DNA from: JAGTVG01 sp963699805
Lineage (GTDB): Bacteria; Bacteroidota; Bacteroidia; Cytophagales; Cyclobacteriaceae
DNA: 64,000 nucleotides
NCBI GenBank assembly: GCA_963699805.1
Contig: CAVOVH010000005.1
Span: 310,001 to 374,000 of the forward strand
Direction of reading: 5' to 3'
A model generated the notes under the pieces. That model saw nothing but the letters and a program-made list of their open reading frames with translations. It was not told the origin of the DNA and made no database searches. This document shows, piece after piece, positions 26,708 through 37,109 of this stretch; positions within the stretch are counted from its first letter, which is position 1; the number at the start of each line of letters is the position of its first letter. Position numbers and translations under genes: made by a program.

Positions 26708-27312
26708 TAACAATGGAATCGATAAATTAAAATTTTTTTAATTTTTTTTTATATTTTTACACCCAGCGCACATAAATCGCATTTCTATTAAAATATCGTT
26801 AATTTTATGAGAGCCTGTTAGGGCAAATTTAAAAATTTCATAAAATAAACGGCCCCCTGTTTATAAAAAAAGATGTTTTAGCTATTTTATATTATAAATT
26901 ATCATTAATTATCCCCTTTATTATCAATATTTAAAATTATTATTGAAAATAAAAGGCCCGATTTCCATCGGGCCTTTCAAGGTCAAAAACTCAAAATAAT
27001 TAGGATTAACAACAATCCACAACAACATTGCTAATTTAATTATTTTTTAATTATACGCCAATAAAATATAAAGTAATTATCAGCTTATTCTGTTCCCATC
27101 ATGAAGCTGAATCAAATTCTTCCATGAATATTTACAGAGTGACAGAAGCGCTGAGAATAAAATAATAAAAATTTGCTCGGAATTGTTACCCTTTATGTTC
27201 ATATTCGTACAATATATAGGAACTGAAATCGGGCCCTTCGTCCGGATAAACCATTCCCGCTCCATGTGGATTTTTATAATTATCAAGATTTATTTGTTCA
27301 AATTATTGCATT
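26708..27312. other. Very AT-rich gene-free interval with one orphan terminator
   Basis: This 605-nt stretch has no credible protein gene. A 68-codon minus-strand frame (27080-27286) lacks family features and is not supported. It contains the terminator-like hairpin at 26952-26977 and, at 27225-27235, an 11-nt segment complementary to half of that hairpin. The 3' part should contain the promoter of the response-regulator gene, but I cannot place it confidently. Confidence 0.5.
26952..26977. terminator. Orphan bidirectional intrinsic terminator
   Basis: A perfect 8-bp stem GGCCCGAT/ATCGGGCC (26955-26962, 26967-26974) with a TTCC loop is flanked by an A-rich run and a T run, so it could work on either strand. 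No gene ends here, which suggests an unannotated small transcript or an attenuator. Confidence 0.7.
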
Positions 27313-28695
27313 ATGTCGGATAAGGAAATAGGAAAAATCTTAATTATTGATGATGATGAGGACGTGTTGTTGGCAGCAAAAATGCTTCTGAAAAAATATG
27401 CCAACGAAGTTCTCATTGAAAAAAATCCGAAAAAGATCCCTTTTTTACTCAATGATGATGTGTATGATGTCATTCTGCTGGACATGAACTTTAGTAAGGA
27501 CATAACAAGTGGAAAGGAGGGATTTTACTGGCTGAATCAGATCCTGGAGAAAGACCCGTCCGCGGTGGTTATTTTAATTACTGCCTTTGGCGATGTGGAA
27601 ATGGCCGTAAAAGCTTTAAAGGAAGGAGCGACTGATTTTGTTTTAAAACCCTGGCAAAATGAAAAATTAATTGCCACCATTTCCACCGCAGCAAAGCTGA
27701 AAAAATCATACACTGAAGTGGATCAGCTTAAGCAGACCAAAAAAGCCCTTCAGGAAGAAAGTAATTTGCGTTTCAAGGAAATGATCGGTGACAGTCCGGC
27801 CATTCAGCAGGTATACAATGTGATCGATAAAGTAGCAGGAACTGATGCAAATATTCTTATTCTCGGAGAAAATGGTACGGGAAAAGAACTGGTGGCAAGG
27901 GCTATCCATCAAAGATCACACCGCAACGACCACGTATTTATCAATGTGGATATGGGCGCCATTACAGAAACACTCTTCGAAAGTGAATTATTCGGACATA
28001 AGAAAGGTTCTTTTACCGATGCTAAGGAGGACAGGGCTGGACGATTTGAGGTAGCGAATGGGGGGACTTTATTTCTTGATGAAATTGGCAATTTGAGTTT
28101 GACGCTCCAGTCAAAATTATTGACCACTCTGCAGCGAAGGGAAATAACCCGGATCGGTTCCAATAAATCCATCCCGATTGATATCCGGTTGATCTGTGCC
28201 ACCAATATGCCTATCTATGAAATGGTCGGCGAAAATTCCTTCCGTCAGGACCTTCTATATAGAATCAATACAGTTGAAATCCATATCCCTCCATTACGCG
28301 AAAGAACAGAGGATATAAAATCCCTGGCAGAACATTTTATTGATATGTACGGTCGTAAATATCGAAAGAATCCAAAATCCCTGCCTTCCGGAACCATCAA
28401 AAGATTGGAAAAATATAAATGGCCGGGTAATATCAGGGAGCTACAGCATGCCATCGAAAGAGCCGTGATCATGAGTGAAAAAAGTGCACTGCAGACGGAA
28501 GACTTCTTCTTTCTCTCCCAGGGCAATGAAGGTTCAGATGAATCCCATCAGGAAACGCTTGATCTCGATGAAGTTGAAAAAAATACAATAAAAAAAGCCA
28601 TTAGTAAAAATAGTGGAAATATTTCAAAAGCAGCCAAGGAACTTGGGCTAACCAGGGCCTCATTATACAGAAGACTGGAAAAACATGGACTTTAA
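27313..28695 (+). CDS. Sigma-54-type response regulator (NtrC family)
   Basis: This 460-residue regulator has three domains. The receiver (1-125) has an acidic pocket IIDDDEDV, phospho-acceptor Asp57 and Lys112. The AAA+ domain (about 155-385) has Walker A GENGTGKE (185-192), Walker B GGTLFLDEIGNL and an arginine-finger region RQDLLYRI. The C-terminal Fis-type helix-turn-helix reads NISKAAKELGLTRASLYRRLEK. The sigma-54-contact loop reads GSFTDA (232-237) instead of the canonical GAFTGA. The gene overlaps the next one, a histidine kinase, by 11 nt, forming a two-component pair. Target genes are unknown. Confidence 0.93.
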   Translation: MSDKEIGKILIIDDDEDVLLAAKMLLKKYANEVLIEKNPKKIPFLLNDDVYDVILLDMNFSKDITSGKEGFYWLNQILEKDPSAVVILITAFGDVEMAVKALKEGATDFVLKPWQNEKLIATISTAAKLKKSYTEVDQLKQTKKALQEESNLRFKEMIGDSPAIQQVYNVIDKVAGTDANILILGENGTGKELVARAIHQRSHRNDHVFINVDMGAITETLFESELFGHKKGSFTDAKEDRAGRFEVANGGTLFLDEIGNLSLTLQSKLLTTLQRREITRIGSNKSIPIDIRLICATNMPIYEMVGENSFRQDLLYRINTVEIHIPPLRERTEDIKSLAEHFIDMYGRKYRKNPKSLPSGTIKRLEKYKWPGNIRELQHAIERAVIMSEKSALQTEDFFFLSQGNEGSDESHQETLDLDEVEKNTIKKAISKNSGNISKAAKELGLTRASLYRRLEKHGL

Positions 28696-30040
28696 TAATT
28701 TTAGATTCAATATTATCGTACGTGTGATCGTCATTACTTTGACGATCCTGCTGTTTGCCAACCTCTCAGCCGCAGGAACCTTTTTTTTAATTCCCTTGCT
28801 TGTAATGGCACTGGTCGTGATCCAGGTGATCTACCTGATCAAGTTCATCGATAAGACGAACAAGGAAATCAGCCACTTTTTCGAATCCCTCAAGAATCAG
28901 GAAAAGGAAAAAATCGATATCAAACCTGAATCAGGGGAATATTATAATACGCTGACGGAACAGTTTAACCAGGAAATTGAGAAACTTAAAAACACACGTG
29001 CAGATAAGGATGCCAAATATCAGTACTTGAAAACCATTGTTCAGCATATCGGCATCGGGATCATCACCTTTAATAACGAAGGGGAAATACAGATCATGAA
29101 TACTGCTGCTAAAAGACTTTTCAGGATCACCCATATTAAAAATATCAAGGAATTGCGTAAGATCAGTGAAGGACTTGTTGACAGCTTTTTTAAATTGCGT
29201 ACCGGTGGGAAAGACCTGATAAAAATAATTCACAGTGATGAGACGATTCAACTGGCAGTATTTGCCATTGAACTCACCTTACAGGATGAGGAATTTAAAC
29301 TGGTTTCTCTCCAAAATATTCAGACAGAACTGGAAGAGAATGAGATGGAAGCCTGGCAGAAGCTGGTTCGAGTACTGACCCACGAAATCATGAACTCAGT
29401 CACTCCCATCTCCTCCCTTGCCAACACCCTCGAGGAGGACATCAAATTGCATCTTGACCGGGAAAGTGAAAAATGTGAAATGACCAAAGAGGAACTCGAA
29501 GATCTACACCTTGCACTAAAAACCATTCAAAAGAGAAGCGATGGGCTGATCAGGTTTGTAACCGATTTCAGAAGCCTGACACATATCCCCAAAACCGAGT
29601 TTGCAGAAGTGCCTGTGAAAGATCTTTTCGACCATATTGATCTATTAATGCGGCATGAACTGGATACAAACAAAGTTATTTTCAGAAAAGAGGTAGATCC
29701 ACAAAATCTGAATGTAAAAATAGACCGCGAACTCATTGAACAGGTATTGATCAATCTGATCAAAAATGCGATCCAGGCACTGGAAGAACAAAGCGACCGG
29801 CAGGTCTCCTTATCGGCTTTCAAACGCGATCATAAACATACATTTATCAGTGTAAAGGACAACGGGCCCGGCATTGATGAGGAAGCTCAATCGAAGATCT
29901 TTATCCCTTTTTATACGACTAAAAAAAATGGATCCGGTATTGGCCTGAGTTTATCCAAACAAATAATGCGTCAGCATCTTGGATCCATTTCAGTAAAATC
30001 AAAATCCACTGAAGGGACAGAATTTATTCTGAGATTTTGA
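28685..30040 (+). CDS. Membrane sensor histidine kinase (NtrB/NtrY-like)
   Basis: This 451-residue kinase has two closely spaced N-terminal membrane segments (about 8-25 and 32-52), a short linker, a PAS-like domain (about 115-215, GIGIITFNNEGEIQIMN), the H box VLTHEIMNSVTP with phospho-acceptor His233, and an HATPase_c domain with an N box (NLIKNAIQAL), DNGPGID and NGSGIGLSLS. With almost no periplasmic loop, it probably senses a membrane or cytoplasmic signal. Its cognate partner is the overlapping upstream response regulator. Confidence 0.93.
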   Translation: MDFNNFRFNIIVRVIVITLTILLFANLSAAGTFFLIPLLVMALVVIQVIYLIKFIDKTNKEISHFFESLKNQEKEKIDIKPESGEYYNTLTEQFNQEIEKLKNTRADKDAKYQYLKTIVQHIGIGIITFNNEGEIQIMNTAAKRLFRITHIKNIKELRKISEGLVDSFFKLRTGGKDLIKIIHSDETIQLAVFAIELTLQDEEFKLVSLQNIQTELEENEMEAWQKLVRVLTHEIMNSVTPISSLANTLEEDIKLHLDRESEKCEMTKEELEDLHLALKTIQKRSDGLIRFVTDFRSLTHIPKTEFAEVPVKDLFDHIDLLMRHELDTNKVIFRKEVDPQNLNVKIDRELIEQVLINLIKNAIQALEEQSDRQVSLSAFKRDHKHTFISVKDNGPGIDEEAQSKIFIPFYTTKKNGSGIGLSLSKQIMRQHLGSISVKSKSTEGTEFILRF

Positions 30041-30113
30041 TTGATATTTTATAAGAATCCTATTTTTATATCAAATATAAAAATTGTAGTTTAGGGCAAA
30101 TTCTAATGACGAG

Positions 30114-30362
30114 ATGAAAAGTACTGCAGAAACAATTACGAATATACTTGTCGATAAATTGGGCATATCCCCGACGGAAGTTACTCCTGATGCTAATTTT
30201 ATTAAAGATTTGGGGATTGACTCCCTCGACTATGCAGAAATTGTTATGGAGTTTGAACAAACCTTCGATATTAAGATCCCTGATACGGATGCCGAAAAAT
30301 TCGCCACCATAAAGGATGCTATCAGTTATATTGATGAAAAGATCGGGGAATCCGGAAAATAA
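30114..30362 (+). CDS. Acyl carrier protein
   Basis: This 82-residue acidic carrier protein has the phosphopantetheine attachment motif LGIDSLDYAE and the typical helix-loop-helix framing (TPDANFIKDLGID, FDIKIPDTDAEKFATI). It may be the ACP of fatty-acid synthesis or a specialised copy. The adjacent glycosyltransferase and kinase-fold protein, and the absence of fab genes nearby, suggest a dedicated role. It starts 73 nt after the histidine kinase and 34 nt before the glycosyltransferase. Confidence 0.93.
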   Translation: MKSTAETITNILVDKLGISPTEVTPDANFIKDLGIDSLDYAEIVMEFEQTFDIKIPDTDAEKFATIKDAISYIDEKIGESGK

Positions 30363-30396
30363 TTCATTTCTTAAGGAAACCACAGACTAAGAATCT

Positions 30397-31491
30397 ATGC
30401 CGGACAGGCAAAAACGTTTCATATTCCTGGTACAGGGAGAAGGAAGAGGACATATGACCCAAGCAATCAGTATGTACCAGATTTTAATATCAGCAGGACA
30501 TGAAGTCGTTCATGTATTTATAGGTAAAAGTAAAAGACGAAAGGTCCCATCCTATTTTTTTAAAGCATTTAATACAAATGTTGAATTACTTGAAAGTCCG
30601 AATTTTATAACTGATCCGGAAAATAAGTCGATCCGCCTGTTGGCATCCATTCTATATAACCTGAAGTTCCTGAACCACTACCGGAAAAGCCTGCGAAGAA
30701 TCCACCTGAAAGTCACCAAAACACGGGCCGATGCCATCATCAATTTTTATGATTTCCTGGGTGGTTTTTATCATTGGTTTTACCGGTATCCAACTAAATT
30801 TTTTGTGGTGGGACATCAATTTCTAACCGACCATCCAGACTTTCCTTTCGCAGAAGGAAAATTTCTCGATAAAAAGCTTTTTTTAATGAATAACCGAATC
30901 AGTAGCCTGGGAGCTTATAAAAAAATTGCATTGTCATTCAGGCCTTATCCACCAGGCCGGGTCGGAAATACCGTGATCACCCCTCCACTCCTTCGAAAAG
31001 AAATATTTGATTATGAATCAACCCGTGAAGATTTTTTATTGGGATATATGGTCAATGACGGATACAGTCAGGAAATCCTCCAATGGCATCAGCAGCGCCC
31101 GGAAATCATGATCCATGCTTTCTGGGACAAAAAAGATGAACCCGAAGTGAAGAAAATGGATGATACCCTCATTTTTCATCAGCTCGATGCCAATAAATTT
31201 CTGGATTTCATGTCAAGGTGCAAAGGCCTGATGACAACCGCCGGATTTGAATCGATATGTGAAGCGATGTTACTTGGAAAACCGGTGCTGATGGTCCCGG
31301 TAAGCGGCCAGTATGAACAAGCATGCAATGCGATCGATGGCAGTCAGTCAGGTGCGGGAATTTATGATCAATTTTTTAATATCAGCAGGTTTATTGATTT
31401 TATTTCTGAATATAAAGACCCGAGTGCGGGTTTTGAAAGATGGGTATCGAAGGCTCCTGAAATGATTTTAAAAGAATTAACTGATTTTTAA
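30397..31491 (+). CDS. Glycosyltransferase of the GT-B fold, MurG/GT28-like
   Basis: This 364-residue protein has a glycine-rich N-terminal motif typical of GT-B enzymes (LVQGEGRGHMTQAISM) and a C-terminal nucleotide-sugar-binding region (TTAGFESICEAMLLGKPVLMVPVSG followed by QYEQACNA, split here as TTAGFESICEAM and GKPVLMVPVSG). The donor and acceptor are not predictable. Its position next to an acyl carrier protein and a kinase-like protein suggests modification of a lipid or polyketide-like product, but this is inference. Frame and length are intact. Confidence 0.82.
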   Translation: MPDRQKRFIFLVQGEGRGHMTQAISMYQILISAGHEVVHVFIGKSKRRKVPSYFFKAFNTNVELLESPNFITDPENKSIRLLASILYNLKFLNHYRKSLRRIHLKVTKTRADAIINFYDFLGGFYHWFYRYPTKFFVVGHQFLTDHPDFPFAEGKFLDKKLFLMNNRISSLGAYKKIALSFRPYPPGRVGNTVITPPLLRKEIFDYESTREDFLLGYMVNDGYSQEILQWHQQRPEIMIHAFWDKKDEPEVKKMDDTLIFHQLDANKFLDFMSRCKGLMTTAGFESICEAMLLGKPVLMVPVSGQYEQACNAIDGSQSGAGIYDQFFNISRFIDFISEYKDPSAGFERWVSKAPEMILKELTDF

Positions 31492-31557
31492 CGTAATGAT
31501 TTTTATCAGCATTATCCTTATTCTTAATCCTTAACTTTGTACCGAACACCTTAGAAA

Positions 31558-32614
31558 ATGGCATTAATTTCAAGAAAGAAGAAGATTTATAAAATCAGCA
31601 GGTTCTTGAGAGATTACCTTGAGTCATATGGAAGGGAACAAAAAATTGGGATTCAATACGAAGATCTGACTCGATACTCAACCTCCATCCCACTCTATGA
31701 TTATAGAGGAGTGGATACACTCTGGGAAACGGTTTTTTATCCAGAAACCGAGGAAAAACATATCCATGAAGAATTAAAAAGAATATATGCCATATTAAAG
31801 GCAGATGGTGATGTATCAGTGATTGAACACCTGTATGTAGATCGAATAGATATCTGCATTTATGGGAATACAAAACCTTTCAGAATAAGGATTGTAAACA
31901 GGATCAATGACCTGTTTGATTATTATTATGTGAAAATTGCCGATGCTTCCCGTATCTATGGCCTGGAGCTCGAACACCTTCTTTCCCCCAATAAGATCGG
32001 CTTCTTTGTAGACAGGGATACACTCATTGAAGAACATATTCAGGGCATTCCCGGAGAGGATTTCATCAAATTCAATCTCAAGGATGAACGCTTGAATGAG
32101 ATCAGGCTCGCGAAAGAATTTGTTAAATTCAATGAACGATGCCTGGTAAGATTATTGGGTGATATGCATGCCAATAATTTTGTGGTCGAAGTCATCCCGG
32201 ATTTCGATGAAACACATTATCGCATTCGGGCCACTGGATTTTGATCAGCAATCCTATGAAGGCAGAAGGGCGATTTATATGCCACAGTTTTTCAAACAGA
32301 ACAACCCGATCATCAAATTGGGATTGAAACATATGGAACCCACACTGGAATTACAGTACCGCCGGGAGGAAAGATCCTTGATCGCTACCAGGATAAAATC
32401 AGCCGGGATCCATTTGAATGCTCTGATCAATGCCATGGTACGGGATGACATTGCTCCCATGGAAAATGTTGATAATTTAAAAAATGATCTGGCGCTTCTA
32501 TATGGAGATGATGAATTCCTGACATGTAAAAATATGGGAGAGGTGGTGAAAACAAGTCTTAAAATGGTATTTAAACACCCGTTGAGAAGCCGGAGGGATC
32601 TTAAAACAGAATAA
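31558..32614 (+). CDS. Kinase-fold protein, frameshifted near its DFD motif
   Basis: The frame breaks at about 32228-32233. Removing one base from the GGGCC run joins the two halves into one protein of about 351 residues. It reads like an atypical kinase: a beta3-like lysine (YYVKIADASR, Lys126), a helix with Glu (LELEHLL), a hinge-like LIEEHIQGIPG, a catalytic-loop-like GDMHANN (201-207) and, directly after the frameshift, LDFDQQSYEG in the place of DFG. The Asp and Asn of the loop and the Asp of DFD suit phosphotransfer as in aminoglycoside or lipopolysaccharide kinases. The family is not recognised by name. It follows the ACP and glycosyltransferase genes, so an envelope substrate is plausible. 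Confidence 0.65.
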
Positions 32615-32653
32615 TGACATTCAAACACTTTTTACTTTAAACCGATCAATATT

Positions 32654-33278
32654 ATGTTTACCGGAATTGTTGAAGGAATGGGGAAAATAAAAGATATTAA
32701 AAAAGAAGGGTCCAATTATATCTTTTATATGCAATCGGATTTTACTTCATGAATTGAAGGTCAACCAGAGTCTGTCGCATAACGGGGTATGTCTGACTAT
32801 CACCGAAATAGAGGAAGATTATTATACGGTTACGGCTGTGGAAGAAACGTTAAAGAAAACAAATCTAGGAGACTTGAGATCAGGGGATCTTGTGAATCTT
32901 GAAAGAGCCATGTCGACGGATTACAGGTTCGATGGTCATATCGTTCAGGGACATGTTGACCAGACAGGTGTCTGCATCTATATTGAAACACTTGAAGGAA
33001 GCTGGCTTTTTGATTTCGAATACGATCAGAAATCCACAGGTAATTTCCTGGTTGAAAAAGGATCCATCTGCATAAATGGTGTCAGTTTGACTGCTTTTAA
33101 TGTGGAAGAGGGAAGATTCAGGGTAACAATCATTCCGCATACCTGGAATGTGACAAATTTTCAGGTTCATAAAGGTAGGTGATCAGGGTTAACCTTGAAT
33201 TTGACGTGCTTGGCAAATACATTCAGAAACTTATTTTCCGAAGGATATCTGGATTATCTGAAAAAGAAATTGGAATAA
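32654..33278 (+). CDS. ribE: Riboflavin synthase alpha subunit, four apparent frameshifts
   Basis: The gene starts MFTGIVEGMGKIKDI, as riboflavin synthases do, and makes riboflavin from two molecules of dimethyl-ribityllumazine. Four extra bases, all in short homopolymers (32740-32743, 33171-33173, 33186-33188, 33234-33237), break the frame. Removing them gives about 206 residues with two lumazine-binding repeats, SLSHNGVCLTI and GSICINGVSLTAFN, plus FDGHIVQGHVDQTG, and a normal C-terminus ending YLKKKLE. Its partner ribH is at 57660-58136. Because all parts stay conserved, I read it as an intact gene with local sequence errors. Confidence 0.88.
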
Positions 33279-33463
33279 TCTGATGTAGGTATACTGGATA
33301 ATTTATTATAAATGCGTAAAAATTGATTGAAACATTATAAACCTGACATATATCACCTTTTTTCTGTGAGTGCTGATCTAATTTTACATTCCGAAAAATT
33401 GTAATTTTTCACTTTAAATTAACGAAACGAATTTTTTTTAATAATACACTCTGATTAAACCAA

Positions 33464-36400
33464 ATGAAAAAGAAAACATTTGTCACTATCGACGGTAATG
33501 AGGCTGCTGCTTACGTTGCCTATCGTGTGAATGAAGTATGTGCCATTTATCCCATTACACCCTTCTTCAAATATGGGAGAATTTGCTGATGAATGGGCAT
33601 CAAAAGGAATAAAAAATATCTGGGGAGACATACCTACCGTATGTGAAATGCAAAGTGAAGGAGGTGCGGCTGGTGCAGTTCACGGTTCACTTCAGGCCGG
33701 CGCTTTGACCACCACTTTTACGGCATCGCAGGGTTTGCTTCTTAAAATACCCAATATGTTTAAAATTGCAGGAGAATTAACTTCCACTGTTTTTAACATC
33801 TCCGCCAGGTCTCTTGCGACGCATGCTCTATCAATATTTGGAGATCATAGTGATGTTATGGCAGCCAGATCAACAGGTTTTGCATTTATTGCTTCCGGAA
33901 ATGTCCAGGAAGTGATGGATTTCGGCCTCATCGCACAGGCTTCTACGCTTGAATTCAAGAATTCCCTTTCTGCATTTTTTTGATGGATTCAGAACATCCC
34001 ATGAAGTATCTAAAATAGAGATTGTCAGTGATGATATCATGCGGGAAATGGTCACCGAGGGAATGGTGAAAACGCATCGGGAAAGATCTTTGTCGCCTGA
34101 CCACCCATTTATCAGGGGAACAGCTCAAAATCCGGATGTATTCTTCCAGAACAGGGAGACCATCAATCCATTTTATAAAAATGTGCGGATGTGATACAGG
34201 ACGAGATGGATAAATTTGCCAAATTAACAGGCAGGCAATATCATATATTTGACTATGTTGGTGATCCGAAGATGCGGAAAAGGTACTTGTGCTGATGGGT
34301 TCAGGAACAGATACTGCCCATGATACGGTGGATTATCTTGATACAATCAGGGTGAAAAAGTTGGATTTAATCAAAGTTCGGATATATCGCCCGTTCGATA
34401 TCAAGAGATTCATGGAGATACTTCCGGAAACTACAAAATCTATAGCGGTCCTGGATAGAACAAAAGAACCGGGAGCAACGGGCGAACCTCTTTATCTGGA
34501 TGTTGTCAATGCACTGGCTGAAGGCCTGAATGAAGGTTATGGAAAGATTAAAAGCATGCCAAAGGTTGTGGGTGGTCGATATGGATTATCATCCAAGGAA
34601 TTTACGCCAGCCATGGTAAAGGCTGTATTATGATAATCTTAATGAAAGTAAACCCAAAAAACATTTTTCTGTCGGTATCAATGACGATGTAACAAATACC
34701 AGTCTTGCTTATGATCCGGATTTTGATATTGAATCAAAAGAGGTCGTAAGGGCCATGTTTTATGGACTGGGATCAGATGGCACGGTTGGAGCGAATAAAA
34801 ACTCAATCAAGATTATTGGCGAGAATACTCGAAACTATGCACAGGGATATTTTGTGTATGACTCTAAAAAGGCGGGTTCGGTAACCACTTCTCACCTGAG
34901 GTTTGGACCTAAGCCCATCCGGGCTCCTTATCTGATCACGAAAGCCAATTTTGTGGCTTGTCATCAGTCAGTTTTTCTGGAAAAATATGATATGGTACAG
35001 TATCTGGTGAATGGAGGTACATTTCTTGATCAATTCCCCCTATTCAAAAAGACGAATTATGGGATAATATCCCCACCACTAATTCAACAGACAGATCATC
35101 GATAAAAAACTGAAAGTATACAACATCGATGCCCAGAAAGTGGCTGAAGATAGTGGGATGGGTAGAAGGATCAATACAGTTATGCAGGTTTGTTTCTTTG
35201 CAATTTCAGGAATCTTGCCAAAGGATGAAGCCATTGAGGCCATCAAGGATTCTATCCGGAAAACTTACGGCCGTAAAGGTGAAATGATCGTAAACATGAA
35301 CCTGAAAGCGGTTGATCACTCACTGGAACATTTATTTGAAGTAGAAGTCCCGAAATCTCCCATAGGCAAATTGAAATTAAAACCACCGGTACCTGAAAAT
35401 TCCCCTGACTTTGTTAAGAAAGTGTTGGGTGAGATCATCGCAGGCAGGGGAGATGAATTGCCCGTCAGCGCTTTCCCGGTAGATGGAACTTATCCCAGTG
35501 GGACCACCAAATATGAAAAACGGAATATAGCCCTTGAAATCCCGGTATGGGATGAAGAAACCTGTATCCAGTGCGGAAAATGTGCCATGGTTTGTCCCCA
35601 TGCCACCATCCGGATTAAGGTGTACGATAAAAAATATCTTGAAAATGCACCGGATACATTCAAATCGGATGAACCCAGGAATAAGGAGTTTAAGGAAATG
35701 GGATTCAAATATACGATTCAGGTAGCTCCTGAAGATTGTACCGGATGTGGGGTATGTGTGGAAGTCTGTCCCGCTAAAAACAAAAGGGATAAGAGTAAAA
35801 AAGCGCTGTATATGGAACCACAACATGTCCTGCGGGAACAGGAGGCGATCAATTGGGATTATTTCCTCAGTATTCCTGACCTGGACAGGAACCTGATCAG
35901 CCTCGACAGTATCAGGACCCAGCAGTTGCAGCAACCGTTATTTGAGTTTTCAGGTGCCTGCTCCGGTTGCGGTGAAACGCCTTATGTCAAGCTGGTATCT
36001 CAGCTTTTTGGAGATCGTGCCATTATAGCCAATGCCACGGGTTGTTCTTCCATATATGGAGGCAACTTGCCGACCACTCCCTGGACTACCAATCCTGAGG
36101 GACGGGGTCCTGCATGGTCGAATAGCCTCTTTGAAGATAATGCAGAATTTGGCCTGGGTTTCAGGCTTGCGATTGATCAACAAGATATGATTGCCAAAGT
36201 CCTCCTGAAAGACCTTGCCGGTGAGATTGGAAATGATCTGGTCAAAGACCTACTGAATGCGCCTCAGATTGATGAATCTGACATTTTCGAACAAAGAAAA
36301 AGAGTGTCTGCACTGAAGGATAAACTAAAATCCCTCAGGTCTGAAAAAGCCAAAAGACTGCTGAGTATTGCGGATTACCTGGTGAAGAAAAGTGTCTGGA

Positions 36401-37059
36401 TCATCGGAGGTGATGGCTGGGCCTATGACATTGGGTATGGAGGTCTTGACCATGTAATTGCTACTGGCAAGAATGTGAATATCCTTGTATTCGATACCGA
36501 AGTGTATTCAAATACAGGAGGACAGACATCGAAAGCAACACCACTCAGTGCAGTCGCTAAATTCTCGGCAAGTGGAAAGCCCACCTTCAAAAAGGATCTG
36601 GGCATGATGGCTATGTCCTATAACAATGTTTATGTAGCTATGGTAGCTATGGGCGCCAAGGATGAGCAGACTTTAAAAGCTTTCATCGAAGCTGAAAAAT
36701 ATGAGGGTCCCTCGATTATCATTGCTTACTCACATTGCATTGCCCATGGAATTGACATGTCAGAACCACTGAAAAATCAAAAGGCGGCAGTAGATTCCGG
36801 TCAGTGGATCCTTTACCGATATAATCCTGATTTAATTAAGGAAGGCAAAAATCCATTAACTCTGGATTCCAGACCACGACCCAATACAAGCGTCGAAGAT
36901 TATATGATGATGGAAAACAGATTCAAGATGCTTACTAAAAGTAAACCGGCCCTTGCCAGGCAATATCTCGAAATGGCAAAAGAAAATGCTCAGGCCAGGT
37001 GGAATTACTTTAAGTATCTCGCGGATAAAAAATTCGAAGAAGCCGTTGAAAAAATCTAA
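33464..37059 (+). CDS. nifJ: Pyruvate:ferredoxin (flavodoxin) oxidoreductase, about nine apparent frameshifts in its 5' half
   Basis: The gene begins KKKTFVTIDGNEAAAYVAY. After correction of single-base indels between 33560 and 35091 it encodes about 1196 residues, the usual length of the one-chain enzyme. Domains in order: pyrimidine-binding domain I (YPITPSSNMGEFADEW after correction), domain II/III, the gamma domain, two [4Fe-4S] clusters (CIQCGKCAMVCPH and CTGCGVCVEVCPA), an extra cluster cysteine pair (GACSGCGETPY) and the ThDP site (GGDGWAYDIGYGG, VYSNTGGQ). It oxidatively decarboxylates pyruvate to acetyl-CoA with reduction of ferredoxin, and is oxygen-sensitive in many species. From 35140 on the frame is clean. 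Confidence 0.93.
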
Positions 37060-37109
37060 TCTTTATGTTTATTTATTAAAAAATAGAAATCACTGAAAAA
37101 AATATAAAT

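Noticed and set aside
27080..27286. A 68-codon minus-strand frame in the AT-rich interval
   Set aside because: No domain, no neighbour support and no promoter; more likely chance in an RNA or regulatory interval.
33464..35105. Programmed frameshifting in nifJ
   Set aside because: Nine separate shifts of both signs in one gene, with further shifts in two neighbours, cannot be programmed; no slippery heptamers with downstream pseudoknots were seen.
35377..35934. A 185-codon minus-strand open frame inside nifJ
   Set aside because: It is antisense to the ferredoxin-cluster region of pyruvate:ferredoxin oxidoreductase and unrelated to any family I know.
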